A DNA stretch of 64,000 bases from Actinomycetota bacterium (GTDB lineage Bacteria; Actinomycetota; Acidimicrobiia; IMCC26256; PALSA-610). Position 1 is the stretch's first letter; each line of letters begins with the position of its first letter. This document shows, piece after piece, positions 1 through 8,785 of this stretch. Under the pieces are notes generated by a model. That model did not search any database, was not told the DNA's origin, and worked only from the letters and a program-made list of their open reading frames with translations. Made by a program: the position numbers and the translations under genes. The stretch spans positions 62,001-126,000 of the forward strand of contig SXHN01000004.1 in assembly GCA_005773635.1 (NCBI GenBank), read 5' to 3'.

Positions 1-217
1 ATCGGCCGTCGACGGTGACCGAGCCGCTGAATGTACCCCCAGTGAGATGCGGCACGATGCCGTTGATTGAGCGTAAGACGGTGCTCTTGCCTGAACCTGA
101 TGCTCCGACAATCAAGACGAACTCGCCGTTGTCGACACCGAGATGTGGTACCTCCAGCGCCAGCGCATTGGTGTCTCGATATTGGAAGGTGACTCCGTCG
201 AAGGTTAGTGAACCCAT
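1..217 (-). CDS. ECF/CbiO-type ABC transporter ATPase, N-terminal part (runs off left edge)
   Basis: This is the ATP-hydrolysing subunit of an energy-coupling-factor transporter. About 72 residues are visible, starting MGSLTFDGVTFQYRD, a typical first strand of an ABC ATPase. A Walker A loop GASGSGKST follows near residues 38-46. The gene continues beyond base 1, so Walker B and the signature motif cannot be seen. Its ATG lies inside the last codons of the EcfT gene (13-bp overlap), so the two are one transcription unit and the products should form one complex. The substrate cannot be told because no S component is in view. Confidence 0.85.
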   Translation of the reverse strand, partial: MGSLTFDGVTFQYRDTNALALEVPHLGVDNGEFVLIVGASGSGKSTVLRSINGIVPHLTGGTFSGSVTVDGR

Positions 218-1323
218 GTGGGCCCTTCGGCTTTCGATTCGGTCGTTTGTTGAACGTGTCGTTCGTCGTGGACGCGTCTGCTTACTACTGGAGCCGCGAG
301 ACCGAGCAGCGCGATGACGGCTACAGGATTGACACTGGGCCAACTCAGCGGGTGGGGGCTCCAACTCATCGACGCGTCGTTGAGTAACGAGAACATCAGC
401 ATGGTCGCGACCGAGATGCCACACACTGCCATGATGACCTGGTCAGTCTTGGTGATGGGTTTCGGTCGGTATCTCGTGCGCGGATGCGCTCGCGACGCGA
501 CAATCGTCGCGCTCACGAACATTGCGATACTCGCGATCGCGAGCGTTCCGGCCGCGAGTCGGGCTCGGCTTATCAATGCCACGATCGCTCCCCCCATCGC
601 CGCGATTGCGATGAAGCTCAATGATGCGGCCCGAGTTTCTTCGCGTGTAGCGCGTGAGTGGCCGAGACCTCTCGACTCCATCGACTCGGCCAACGCGATC
701 GCGCGTTCCAAGCCTCCTTCCACGACCGGAATGACGTATCGGCGGAGCCTGCCTTTGCGCACTGGCGTACCCCCGCAACGAGCACGATCGGCAAGGTGAA
801 CTGCTTGCAGCGTCGCGATGGTCGAAGGCACGAACGCAATTGCAATCGCCACGACGAGCGCGGGCTCATGAAATGCGCGTGGAACCGCGCGAAGGACCTC
901 GTGGTGCGACACGACCGCATTCCAAGCCGCGAATGTGGCAATGAACGCAACCACCGCGTACGCCTCAAACAGTGATCGGACCAACGGTTCCTGTTCGAAG
1001 GAGCCAAAGATGGTGAATCCACCAACGACCTTGGGCATAGTGAATTCGTAGGGCCATCTGAACAGGACAGTGCTGCCCGTTGCGTGCGTGGTGAGAACCG
1101 TGAGTAGGACTCTTACCGCACCGAAAACCGCGGCGAGCCCGATCATGATCGGGAACGCTTTCGCAAAGAGGGTGCGCCGGCCATGCGCTTCGACGACGAG
1201 TGCTGCAACCAACAGCACCAAGGTCGTATAGATGGGGTTCGTGGTCGCCTGCACCGACACCGCGGCCGCGATCATCCACACAGTCCAGGTGGAAGCGTGG
1301 AGACGTATTGGGCTGGCAGACAT
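205..1323 (-). CDS. ECF transporter transmembrane subunit (EcfT/CbiQ family)
   Basis: This is the membrane scaffold that couples the ATPases to a substrate-binding S subunit for uptake of a vitamin or metal. The protein has a cluster of hydrophobic helices in the N-terminal third. A cytoplasmic coupling segment follows, with the EcfT-type motif ESMESRG in context ALAESMESRGLG, then further C-terminal helices. The frame stays open to a TTG at 1383. I prefer the ATG at 1323 (MSASPIRLH), but neither start has a clear Shine-Dalgarno or -10 box, so the start is uncertain. It overlaps the ATPase gene downstream. The long upstream region contains strong helices that may regulate it. Confidence 0.8.
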   Translation of the reverse strand: MSASPIRLHASTWTVWMIAAAVSVQATTNPIYTTLVLLVAALVVEAHGRRTLFAKAFPIMIGLAAVFGAVRVLLTVLTTHATGSTVLFRWPYEFTMPKVVGGFTIFGSFEQEPLVRSLFEAYAVVAFIATFAAWNAVVSHHEVLRAVPRAFHEPALVVAIAIAFVPSTIATLQAVHLADRARCGGTPVRKGRLRRYVIPVVEGGLERAIALAESMESRGLGHSRATREETRAASLSFIAIAAMGGAIVALISRARLAAGTLAIASIAMFVSATIVASRAHPRTRYRPKPITKTDQVIMAVCGISVATMLMFSLLNDASMSWSPHPLSWPSVNPVAVIALLGLAAPVVSRRVHDERHVQQTTESKAEGPTWVH

Positions 1324-1422
1324 CACCACCACAATCGCGCAGCGCACGGGGTCGCTGGGGAGTCGGCCGAGATTTCGAATCAACCTGGCAAGTGACTCTT
1401 TGGGACCAAGAATTACGAAGTA

Positions 1423-1530
1423 GGCCCCGCCGTCAGACGGCGGGGCCTGAGGTCCACGAAGGACCTTGCGTGCAGTTGGTGCCAGGGTGGATCACGTCGG
1501 GCTTGTCGCGCTCCACTCGCCCCAACTGCA
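1423..1530 (-). promoter_or_regulatory. Structured leader upstream of the ECF transporter genes
   Basis: On the minus strand three helices follow one another. TGCAGTTGG (1522-1530) pairs with CCAACTGCA (1471-1479) and encloses GTGGA/TCCAC (1487-1491 with 1512-1516). Next is GGTCC-TTCGT-GGACC (1451-1465). Last is a GC-rich stem GGCCCCGCCGTC/GACGGCGGGGCC (1423-1447). There is no U-run after the last stem, so it is not a textbook terminator. The position before a vitamin/metal transporter suggests a riboswitch or attenuator, but I recognise no known aptamer consensus. The rest of 1384-1696 shows no gene on either strand. Confidence 0.45.
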
Positions 1531-1684
1531 GGGTCACTCAATTGGTGTATCGGCCAGTGATGCAAAATGATGACCTTCGGTTTGAGTTCAAGCGGTGAAA
1601 TACGCCGAACGACCCAGCTAGACCGTGGATGTATGGGCGATTTATCCCAATGAACAGTGTTTCCTTCACGCTGCGCAAGTGTTC

Positions 1685-1690
1685 TAAAGT
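1685..1690 (+). promoter_or_regulatory. Leaderless -10 box for the carotenoid oxygenase gene
   Basis: TAAAGT lies 6 nt before the ATG at 1697, so transcription should start at or next to the start codon. No Shine-Dalgarno motif is present. Confidence 0.55.
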
Positions 1691-1696
1691 GCCGTC

Positions 1697-3031
1697 ATGA
1701 CGATGATCGCGCCCAATCCGTATTTGTCCGGCAACTATGCACCGATCCCGGATGAGGTCACGATCACCGATTTGGAGACCGTTGGTGCGGTACCGGACGC
1801 TCTGACGGGGCGATACCTCCGTACCGGTCCAAACCCAATGGCCGCACCTCATGAGCCCCACCATTGGTTTTTAGGCGACGGCATGATTCACGGCATCGAA
1901 CTCCGAGGTGGCAAAGCAACCGGCTATCGCAATCGTTGGGTTCGGACTGATGCGATCGCTCGCGCGCTCGGCGAAACCCCTGTCGGCGGCCCGGCGCAGC
2001 CAATGTTTGACTCCAGCAATACCAACATTGTGGAATTCAACGGGCAAATACTGTCGCTGACCGAGGGCTGCTATCCCTACATCATGTCGAAGGAGCTTGC
2101 AACGCTCAAGCGATTTGATGGCGGAACGTTGCCGAGAGGCATGACTGCGCACCCAAAGATCGACCCTCGTCGTAACGAACTCGTTGGATTTTCCTACGGA
2201 TATGTCGCACCGTTTCTGTATTTCCATACGGTGGACGCACAGGGCACGGTCACCAAAACTGAACCGATCGACATCGAACGGCCCGTGTCAATGCACGATT
2301 TCGCGATGACCGAAAACTACGTGCTGTTTTTCGACCAGCCCTACGTGTTCGATCTCGAGGCAGCTAAGACCCAGGGTTTCCCGTTTCGTTGGGCCCCTGA
2401 ATTTGGAGCCCGCGTCGGAGTGATGCCTCGGGCTGGTACGAACGCTGATGTGAAGTGGTTTGAAAGCGACACGTGCTACACGTTTCATCCGATGAATGCG
2501 TTCGAGACTGCTGACGGCAAGATCGTGGTCGACGTTCCTAAGGTCACCAACCTCGGCGGCGAAATGGCACCTACGACTGATCGTGGCTCGCTTGAGCGTT
2601 GGACAATGGATCTCGCGGGTGGGACATTAACCGCTGATGTCGTCGACCCCTGTGGGCAAGAGTTTTGCCGCATCAATGAAACCCTGCTGGGCACCGAACA
2701 CCGGTACGGATACACGATAAGCGCCTTTAACGATGGGCCAATGCCCTACGACTCAACCACGATCTTCAAACACGACTTCACGTCGCGAACGCGTACCGAC
2801 CACAACTTTGGTGCACATCGGCATCCTGGTGAATTCGTATTTGTGGGTGATCCAGATCGTGCTGGCGCTGAAGATGGCGGATGGATGATGGGGTTGGTCA
2901 CAAACGAAGCCGAGAATCGCACTGATCTTGTCATTCTCGATGCGCAGAACTTTGGTGGAGATCCGGTTGCGACGGTCAAGCTTCCCCGCCGGGTTCCGTA
3001 TGGTTTCCACGGTAACTGGGTCGCGGACTGA
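1697..3031 (+). CDS. Carotenoid oxygenase family protein (RPE65/CCD type)
   Basis: This is a non-haem iron dioxygenase family that cleaves a double bond in carotenoids, apocarotenoids or stilbenes. The 444 residues match the family's usual length. The four iron-binding histidines are visible at about H152 (AHPKID), H200 (MHDFAMTE), H264 (FHPMNAFE) and H438 (GFHGNW near the C-terminus). The N-terminal GRYLRTGPNP block is also typical. No signal peptide is present, so it is cytoplasmic. It stands alone between the divergent ECF genes and a convergent kinase gene. The substrate cannot be decided from sequence; the carotenoid-modifying pair at 15-16.7 kb makes a carotenoid substrate reasonable. 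Confidence 0.9.
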   Translation: MTMIAPNPYLSGNYAPIPDEVTITDLETVGAVPDALTGRYLRTGPNPMAAPHEPHHWFLGDGMIHGIELRGGKATGYRNRWVRTDAIARALGETPVGGPAQPMFDSSNTNIVEFNGQILSLTEGCYPYIMSKELATLKRFDGGTLPRGMTAHPKIDPRRNELVGFSYGYVAPFLYFHTVDAQGTVTKTEPIDIERPVSMHDFAMTENYVLFFDQPYVFDLEAAKTQGFPFRWAPEFGARVGVMPRAGTNADVKWFESDTCYTFHPMNAFETADGKIVVDVPKVTNLGGEMAPTTDRGSLERWTMDLAGGTLTADVVDPCGQEFCRINETLLGTEHRYGYTISAFNDGPMPYDSTTIFKHDFTSRTRTDHNFGAHRHPGEFVFVGDPDRAGAEDGGWMMGLVTNEAENRTDLVILDAQNFGGDPVATVKLPRRVPYGFHGNWVAD

Positions 3032-3081
3032 GCGACACCGAATTCGTCCCACAGCAGATTTCTTGGGGGCGAGTAGCGAGC

Positions 3082-4560
3082 TTAAGCGCGGGGGTTTGCG
3101 GCAAGCCAGTCTGCTTCGAGCTGTCCGAGGTCTGTCGTTGGTGTGCCTCCGACCCACGGCCACAGCTCTTCTGCGATGCATCGCCAATTTGCAGTGGCAT
3201 TGAGTTGCGCAAGGATCGCGTGTAGCCCGAGATTGATTCGCTGCGTAATGACGAACGCGGGCGGGACATTCGACTGCTTGGCGACTGCCGCACTCGGACT
3301 CGTGAGGTCGAACATTTTACGTACTGTGTCGGAGGCATATTCGGCGTTAAAAGTGACGACGCGATTCTCCCGCACAAAATCGTAGAAGTGACCAAAATAG
3401 TCCTGTACCTGTTCGTCGCTTATCGTGGCAGTTTCTTGAAGTATTCCTGCGTGTTCAATGAGCGATCGAAACTTCGTGATGTCGTGTTCGAAACACATCG
3501 CATGAATGAGATCGGAGAACAGCTGTACTTCCGGCGGGTCGTAGTGCTTCACTAAGCCGAAATCCAAGAACGTGACGTGACCACCTTTTGCAAAGAGATA
3601 GTTGCCAGGATGTGGATCGCCGTTGAACGCCGCGATGCGATAAATGCTTCGGAACACGAAGCGGAAAATAGTCTCGGCTGCAAGCTGTTGTTCCTGCTGC
3701 GGCCATGTGAGCAGATCGTCGAATCGGGCACCGTCGACGAGATCGGTTGTCAGCACCCGAGGAGTCGACAGTTCGAAGATCACGCTCGGAACGTGAATGA
3801 ACGGGTGGTCTCGATACCACTCGGCGAACAACGTCTGATTGCGCGCCTCAATTGAATAGTCGAGTTCCTCGATAATTCGTGCCCTGAGTTCGGTTACGAC
3901 CGTTTTCCCGTCGAGCCCCGGAAACGCCAAACCGATAAGGCGAAACAGCATGTCGGTGTTGTCGAGATCAGCCCTAATGGCAGCGTCAACACCGGGATAC
4001 TGGACTTTGACCGCAACCGCACGACCATCTTGCGTGATGGCTTTGTGGACTTGGCCGATAGATGCCGAAGCCATCGGAACTGGATCCCATTCGGCAAAGA
4101 GCTCGTTGGGGTGTTCGCCGAGTTCACTGACGATGACTGAGGCCGCGAGCGCTGCGCTCATCGGTGGTGCGTCTTGTTGCAAGGTTGCAAGAGCTTCGCG
4201 CATTGGTGCGGGCATCGTTTCGTCGAGGTAACTGGCCATTTGGCCTAGTTTCATCAACGCGCCTTTCATCTCGCCAAGTACTGCAGCCACATCTTGGGCA
4301 CTCTGCATTTGGTGCGTCGCGTCGAGATCAATGCGGCGCTGGGTGGATGCGAATGTGCGGCGGGCTTTGTGGAATGCGGTTCGGCGGGCTCGCCGAGCTC
4401 CGAGTTTTGCGATGCGAGCGGTGCGTTGTGCCCGTGATGCGTCGAGTGCGTCTGGCGATCGCCGTTGACGAAGTAGGGCAACGTAGGCACCGCAAAACGT
4501 GACTGCCCCGACTGTGATGAAACCCACGACTCTCCGTATTCGACCCCCACTGTCGCGCAT
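3082..4560 (-). CDS. ABC1/UbiB-family atypical kinase
   Basis: This is an atypical protein-kinase-like ATPase of the UbiB/ADCK family, linked in other organisms to quinone or lipid homeostasis. The 492-residue protein has an N-terminal membrane helix (about 13-30). The signature KLGQ (104-107) follows, then the VAVKVQYPG lysine (K185), the catalytic-loop block DPHPGN (315-320) and DFG (333-335), all intact. It starts at ATG 4560 with a leaderless TAGACT box 6 nt upstream. It converges on the carotenoid oxygenase gene and is transcribed alone. Actinobacteria of this type use menaquinone, so a direct ubiquinone role is not implied. Confidence 0.9.
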   Translation of the reverse strand: MRDSGGRIRRVVGFITVGAVTFCGAYVALLRQRRSPDALDASRAQRTARIAKLGARRARRTAFHKARRTFASTQRRIDLDATHQMQSAQDVAAVLGEMKGALMKLGQMASYLDETMPAPMREALATLQQDAPPMSAALAASVIVSELGEHPNELFAEWDPVPMASASIGQVHKAITQDGRAVAVKVQYPGVDAAIRADLDNTDMLFRLIGLAFPGLDGKTVVTELRARIIEELDYSIEARNQTLFAEWYRDHPFIHVPSVIFELSTPRVLTTDLVDGARFDDLLTWPQQEQQLAAETIFRFVFRSIYRIAAFNGDPHPGNYLFAKGGHVTFLDFGLVKHYDPPEVQLFSDLIHAMCFEHDITKFRSLIEHAGILQETATISDEQVQDYFGHFYDFVRENRVVTFNAEYASDTVRKMFDLTSPSAAVAKQSNVPPAFVITQRINLGLHAILAQLNATANWRCIAEELWPWVGGTPTTDLGQLEADWLAANPRA

Positions 4561-4566
4561 GAGAGC

Positions 4567-4572
4567 AGTCTA
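4567..4572 (-). promoter_or_regulatory. Leaderless -10 box for the UbiB-like kinase gene
   Basis: TAGACT on the minus strand lies 6 nt before the ATG at 4560. Confidence 0.55.
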
Positions 4573-4671
4573 AGAGTCCGCAGGCAGGGGGCTTGAGGTC
4601 GGAAGTGCGTAGCCGGACCGCGGTTCTCTAGACTTGACCCGACAGTCAACTGTGGTTCGAAAGGGTCTCCG

Positions 4672-5856
4672 ATGAGCGATGAAACACGTGTACTCGCACT
4701 GTGTGACGAGTTGTTGAGCAAGTGTGACCCGAAAACGGCGACGCCCGAAGAGTTTCTTGGACACCAATACGACCTCGGTCTCGGATGGGTGCATTTCCCC
4801 GAGGGATTTGGCGGGCTAGGACTCACACCCAAAGCTCAGACGTTCATTAACTCGAAGCTGAGCAAAGCCGGCGCTCCGTCGCCGTATGGCCGCAACCCGA
4901 TCGGCTACGGCATGTGCGCGCCAACGGTGTTGACGCACGGCAGTGACGCGATTAAGGGCGAGTATCTGCGTCGATTGTTCACCGCAGAAGATGTTTGGTG
5001 TCAGATGTTCTCCGAGCCGGGTGCCGGCTCTGACGTGGCGGGGCTTTCTACTCGGGCTGTGCGCGACGGCGATGAGTGGATTCTCAATGGCCAGAAAGTT
5101 TGGACAACGCTCGCTCACATTTCCAACTTCGGTATCGTGATTGCACGAACTGATACTGAGGCAGTGAAGCACAAAGGCATGACGATGTTTATCCTCGATA
5201 TGCACGCACCTGGAGTTGAGGTCAAGCCGTTGGTTCAAATCACTGGTGAAGCGGAATTCAACGAAGTTTTCATGACCGACGTACGGGTGCACGACAGCCA
5301 TCGTCTCGGTGATGTCGGCGAAGGTTGGCACGTATCACTCACGACATTGATGAATGAACGTGTTTCTATTGGTGGTCAGATTGCACCGCGAGGCGCGGGA
5401 ATGATTTCGCTCGCGCTTAACGCGTTTAGCCGTGCTGACGAATCGACGCGCGCCAACCCGGTATACCGAGATCGATTGTCCAAACTGTGGATTGAGGCTG
5501 AATTACTGCGCCTCACCAATATTCGAGCGTCGAACAATCGCAAGGTTGGCACTCCAGGACCCGAAGGATCGACGGGCAAATTGGTCATGGCCGAACTCAA
5601 TCAACGCATCGCGAACTTTGCCATGAACACCATGGGTATGGAAGCAACGCTGTTCGGCGAATACACCTTCGATCGCCCGAAGTACGCGCTCGATATGTCG
5701 ACCCCGCAGAAGGCGTTCCTTCGGGTTCAAGCCAATTCAATTGAAGGCGGCACGTCCAACGTGATGCGCAACATCATTGGTGAGCGAGTACTCGGGTTGC
5801 CAGGGGAACCGCGCAATGACCGCGATGTTCCATGGAGTCAAGTTCCGCGCAACTAG
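4672..5856 (+). CDS. Acyl-CoA dehydrogenase
   Basis: This is an FAD enzyme for alpha,beta-dehydrogenation of an acyl-CoA. At 394 residues it has the family's usual size. It shows FSEPGAGSD in the middle domain, WTTLAH, and a C-terminal IEGGTSNVMRN segment whose Glu corresponds to the catalytic base of YEGT-type members. A Shine-Dalgarno GAAAGGG lies 7 nt before the ATG, and a TAGACT box about 40 nt upstream. A luciferase-like oxidoreductase gene starts just after its stop, so the two are probably co-transcribed. The chain-length or ring substrate is not evident; many actinobacterial members act on sterol or terpenoid side chains. Confidence 0.9.
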   Translation: MSDETRVLALCDELLSKCDPKTATPEEFLGHQYDLGLGWVHFPEGFGGLGLTPKAQTFINSKLSKAGAPSPYGRNPIGYGMCAPTVLTHGSDAIKGEYLRRLFTAEDVWCQMFSEPGAGSDVAGLSTRAVRDGDEWILNGQKVWTTLAHISNFGIVIARTDTEAVKHKGMTMFILDMHAPGVEVKPLVQITGEAEFNEVFMTDVRVHDSHRLGDVGEGWHVSLTTLMNERVSIGGQIAPRGAGMISLALNAFSRADESTRANPVYRDRLSKLWIEAELLRLTNIRASNNRKVGTPGPEGSTGKLVMAELNQRIANFAMNTMGMEATLFGEYTFDRPKYALDMSTPQKAFLRVQANSIEGGTSNVMRNIIGERVLGLPGEPRNDRDVPWSQVPRN

Positions 5857-5872
5857 AGATCTGGCGCGAATC

Positions 5873-6784
5873 GTGAGGTTTTCGTTAGGGTTGCCGGTCT
5901 CTGACGTGGAGCCGGTCGGGGAATTCGTAACCGGTGCAGCCGTGATGGAAATGTCGCGTCATGCTGAAGCCCTTGGATTTGGTGCCGTGTATGTCACGGA
6001 TCATCCAGCGGCAGATCAACGATGGCTGGACACAGGCGGACATCATGCGCTCGATCCGTTTGTGGCATTGTCATTTGCTGCGGCCGCGACGACGACACTG
6101 CGATTGCAAACGCACATACTTGTGCTCGCGTATCGGAATCCGTTACTAGCTGCAAAAAGTGTGTTGTCTCTCGATGTGCTTTCTGAAGGTCGGTTCACGC
6201 TTGGTGTTGCGGCTGGGTATCTCCGAAGCGAATTCAACGCCTTGGGAGTTGATTACGACGAACGTAATGAACTCACCGACGAAGCAATTGATGTGATCAA
6301 ACGCGTGATGAGCGAGGATTCTTTCGCGTTTGAGGGGCGGCATTTCCGGTCACGCGGTACAACGATGCGTCCGAAATCCGCGCAGCAGCCGCATCCACCG
6401 ATATGGGTTGGGGGGAATTCCACATCGGCGATTCGCCGAGCCGTTGAGACTGCGGATGGATGGTGTCCATTTCCGAATCCTGCCGCGGCGGCGGCTGCCA
6501 CACGCACGCCGCCACTCGAAACCATCGACGATTTCGCACTACGAGTCGAGATCGCTCGTCAACATGCAGATTCGATTGGGAGGGTAGTGCCGTTTGATAT
6601 CTGTTTTGCGCCGATTTCGCTCACGATGTTTGGTATTGGCAATTATGACGTGGCCCAGTTGCGTGACGAAATTGTTCAGCTAGAAGCGCTCGGAGTGACG
6701 TGGATGCCGGTTGAATTTCATGCCCCAACACGAGCTGAGTGGTGCGCGAAAGTTGAACGGTTCGCCCTCGACGTTCTGCCGTAG
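5873..6784 (+). CDS. LLM-class (luciferase-like) oxidoreductase, probably F420-dependent
   Basis: This belongs to the luciferase-like monooxygenase fold, whose actinobacterial members mostly use coenzyme F420. Visible family traits are RFSLGLP at the N-terminus, SRHAEALGFGAVYVTDHP, the block LDVLSEGRFTLGVAAGY and PPIWVGGNS. The frame is open back into the acyl-CoA dehydrogenase gene, to a TTG at 5777 and an ATG at 5816. I prefer GTG 5873, 17 nt after the upstream stop, because it places RFSLGLP at the N-terminus as in relatives. Its role beside the dehydrogenase is unknown; a redox step in the same catabolic pathway is an inference. Confidence 0.85.
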   Translation: MRFSLGLPVSDVEPVGEFVTGAAVMEMSRHAEALGFGAVYVTDHPAADQRWLDTGGHHALDPFVALSFAAAATTTLRLQTHILVLAYRNPLLAAKSVLSLDVLSEGRFTLGVAAGYLRSEFNALGVDYDERNELTDEAIDVIKRVMSEDSFAFEGRHFRSRGTTMRPKSAQQPHPPIWVGGNSTSAIRRAVETADGWCPFPNPAAAAAATRTPPLETIDDFALRVEIARQHADSIGRVVPFDICFAPISLTMFGIGNYDVAQLRDEIVQLEALGVTWMPVEFHAPTRAEWCAKVERFALDVLP

Positions 6785-6964
6785 CGCACGACGGGGCGCA
6801 CGGGCGTCGTGTGCCTGGACGAAGCGAATGGATAGTTCGAATGGCCTCATTCGTCCACAGGGACGGTTCCACCGTCAAGCTGAGGCGATTTTGTGTCGAC
6901 AAAGAAAGTGTCGGGCATTGGAATCAAGAATGCAATTCGCACTCGCCAAATGACAAGGATGTCC

Positions 6965-7507
6965 ATGAATCTTCGTAAACCACTCATTTTTTGCAGCGCT
7001 ATTGTGCTCGCAGTCGCGGCGTTTACCCCAAGCGCGACGGCTGACGTTGTTGTCAATGGCGGCACAGTCGACTTCGACCCGGCGGGCGCCCCGGCGATAG
7101 CCGACTTTTCCGCGGTGACCTTGAACGGCACGCCGCAGCTCACCAGCATCACGGTTAACCCATTTACGATCGTGGACGCGACCGGGTCCGCAGCGGGGTG
7201 GCACGTATTGCTGACCGTGGCCGACCTTGTTAACGCTGGAGCTGGAAATGACACGATTCTCGCTTCCAACATTTCAATGTCGGCACCGGTTGTCACCGCT
7301 GGCGGTGCGTCGAGCCTGACTGGTGTGACGGGCAATGCTTCGGCTGGTGGCTTTGCAGCTGGCGAAAAGATTGTGGTTGCCACCGCAGGCAACGGTCTCG
7401 GTACCTACTTGATCTCACCGCGGATCTTGAAATTGACGGTACCGGTCACCGCACGAACTGGTACCTACACAAGCGTCGCAACAATTGCTGTCGCCTCTGG
7501 CCCGTAA
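6965..7507 (+). CDS. Secreted WxL-like surface protein
   Basis: This is a small exported protein. The start at ATG 6965 is supported by AAGGA 5 nt upstream; an in-frame ATG also lies at 6959. A signal peptide (MNLRKPLIFCSAIVLAVAAF, cleavage near SATA-DVVV) leads a Gly/Ala/Thr-rich beta domain. GWHVLLTV, the two-strand spacing and the ending TGTYTSVATIAV resemble the WxL cell-wall-binding domain of Firmicutes, although the second Trp-x-Leu motif is not preserved. Its closest support is context: the next gene resembles DUF916, the usual genetic partner of WxL proteins. A non-covalent cell-envelope role is inferred. Confidence 0.6.
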   Translation: MNLRKPLIFCSAIVLAVAAFTPSATADVVVNGGTVDFDPAGAPAIADFSAVTLNGTPQLTSITVNPFTIVDATGSAAGWHVLLTVADLVNAGAGNDTILASNISMSAPVVTAGGASSLTGVTGNASAGGFAAGEKIVVATAGNGLGTYLISPRILKLTVPVTARTGTYTSVATIAVASGP

Positions 7508-7609
7508 TCAGGCTGGCCCTGCACGAAGTGGATCACCGTTAGTGGCGACCCACTCCGCCAGGTCACCCTCGGTGGCAACGTATTTCTTCGTCGTTGCTCA
7601 TATCTAAAA

Positions 7610-7656
7610 AACCTCGTTTCGGCCCTAGTGCGTAGCGCACTGGGGCCGATGAGGTT
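7610..7656. terminator. Long hairpin after the WxL-like gene
   Basis: AACCTC (7610-7615) pairs with GAGGTT (7651-7656). Inside it CGGCCCTAGTGCG pairs with CGCACTGGGGCCG around a 3-nt loop, with one wobble. There is no T-run on the plus side; an A-run lies on its left. It probably ends or attenuates the transcript between the first and second cassette genes. Confidence 0.5.
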
Positions 7657-7670
7657 GACAAGGGTTGTCA
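7656..7670. promoter_or_regulatory. Palindrome TGACAA-GGG-TTGTCA before the DUF916-like gene
   Basis: A perfect 6-bp inverted repeat with a 3-bp centre lies immediately after the hairpin and 57 bp before the next start codon. It overlaps a TTGACA hexamer at 7655-7660, but I see no good -10 box 16-18 bp further on. It could be a repressor operator or chance. Confidence 0.3.
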
Positions 7671-7726
7671 CCCGACCTCGGGCGCAATGAGAACTGATTC
7701 ACGAAGCCTGCGAAGAGACGATCATC

Positions 7727-8779
7727 ATGACGCGAATATCAGCATCTATGGGTTGCCTTGTCGCATTCGTCGGCGTAACGGCGGCGTCGTTGCTTGGGCA
7801 ACCGGCCGCGCAGGCTGCCCAAGGCACTGACGTGGTGAGCGCAGCGATGGCGCCAGGTTCGCAAAGCGATGACTCTGGTGCGTTTTTTCGGTTGGATCTC
7901 GCACCTGGCGCCAGCGTTGGTCAGTCGGTGGTGATCTCGAACCCGAATACCAAGCCCGTTTTGGTTGATATTTCCGGGGTTGACGCCTGGACCAGCACGA
8001 GCACCGGCGCCTCCTACGGTACGCCGGGTTCGAAACCCACCGGTACAGGTCGATGGATCACAGTGCGCGACCGTCAGATTCAACTTGCACCACGGGAGCA
8101 ACGAACGGTTGAGTTTCGTGTAGAGGTACCCAGCGACGCGGAGCCGGGGCAGCATCTCGGCGCAGTGAGCGTTTCAGTTCCAACTCAGGCCGACCAAGGC
8201 GCCACGCAGCGCGGCGCGGACCAAGCAGCATTCAACGTCGCTTTGCAAGCACAACGTGTAATTGCAGTACAAGTTGATATCGCGGGCGATCGATCGCCGA
8301 ATCTCCTCATTGGCGGTGCTCGTGCAGTTGCTCATGGAGACTCAATAGATGTCGAGCTTGCCATTGCGAATACCGGGAATGCCTTCGCGCGTGGTCGTGG
8401 AGTCTTGATGATTCCCGATACCTCATTTCGCTTCGAATTTCCGATCGATACCTTCGTGTCGAAGACTTCGATCAAGATGCTCATCCCATGGACGCGCACT
8501 GCACCGTTGGGCGAACACAAAGTTGAAGCAGTGCTGACGTACGACGACGGGAAGCGGGCCACCTGGTCGGGGGTCGTGAGCATCGACGAGGCCTTGCTCG
8601 ACGAGCTCGATGGGCAACTCACTCCCATCCAACCTATTGAGTCGGCTGCGTCGATGATCGGACTTAACGCCGTCACCATTGGTGGTGGAGCCGCCGGAAT
8701 GGCCGCTTGTAGTGCTTTGGCATTGCGGCTTCGGCGGCGGCGGAATCTTCTAGCGAACGGAGTACGCGTTCGCGACTAA
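7727..8779 (+). CDS. DUF916-like exported protein with C-terminal membrane anchor
   Basis: This is an exported protein of 350 residues. It has a signal peptide (1 to about 30, cleavage near AQA). An N-terminal beta domain follows with FFRLDLAPGASVGQSVVISN, VDAWTS and RWITVRDRQIQLAPREQRTVEF, features of the DUF916 (WxL-protein peptidoglycan-binding) family. A second Ig-like domain spans about 185-290. A C-terminal membrane helix (about 306-333) ends in RLRRRR, as expected for an inside anchor. In Firmicutes DUF916 proteins pair with WxL proteins in cell-surface clusters. Here the partners flank it: the WxL-like gene upstream and a membrane protein gene 6 nt downstream. Confidence 0.65.
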   Translation: MTRISASMGCLVAFVGVTAASLLGQPAAQAAQGTDVVSAAMAPGSQSDDSGAFFRLDLAPGASVGQSVVISNPNTKPVLVDISGVDAWTSTSTGASYGTPGSKPTGTGRWITVRDRQIQLAPREQRTVEFRVEVPSDAEPGQHLGAVSVSVPTQADQGATQRGADQAAFNVALQAQRVIAVQVDIAGDRSPNLLIGGARAVAHGDSIDVELAIANTGNAFARGRGVLMIPDTSFRFEFPIDTFVSKTSIKMLIPWTRTAPLGEHKVEAVLTYDDGKRATWSGVVSIDEALLDELDGQLTPIQPIESAASMIGLNAVTIGGGAAGMAACSALALRLRRRRNLLANGVRVRD

Positions 8780-8785
8780 TTGTTT

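Noticed and set aside
1384-1696. Known cobalamin, TPP, SAM or folate riboswitch before EcfT
   Set aside because: None of the conserved core sequences I know for these classes is visible on the minus strand, so only an unidentified leader is claimed.
7655-7660. TTGACA as a sigma-70 type -35 element
   Set aside because: No acceptable -10 hexamer lies 16-18 bp downstream; the hexamer is better explained as part of the palindrome.
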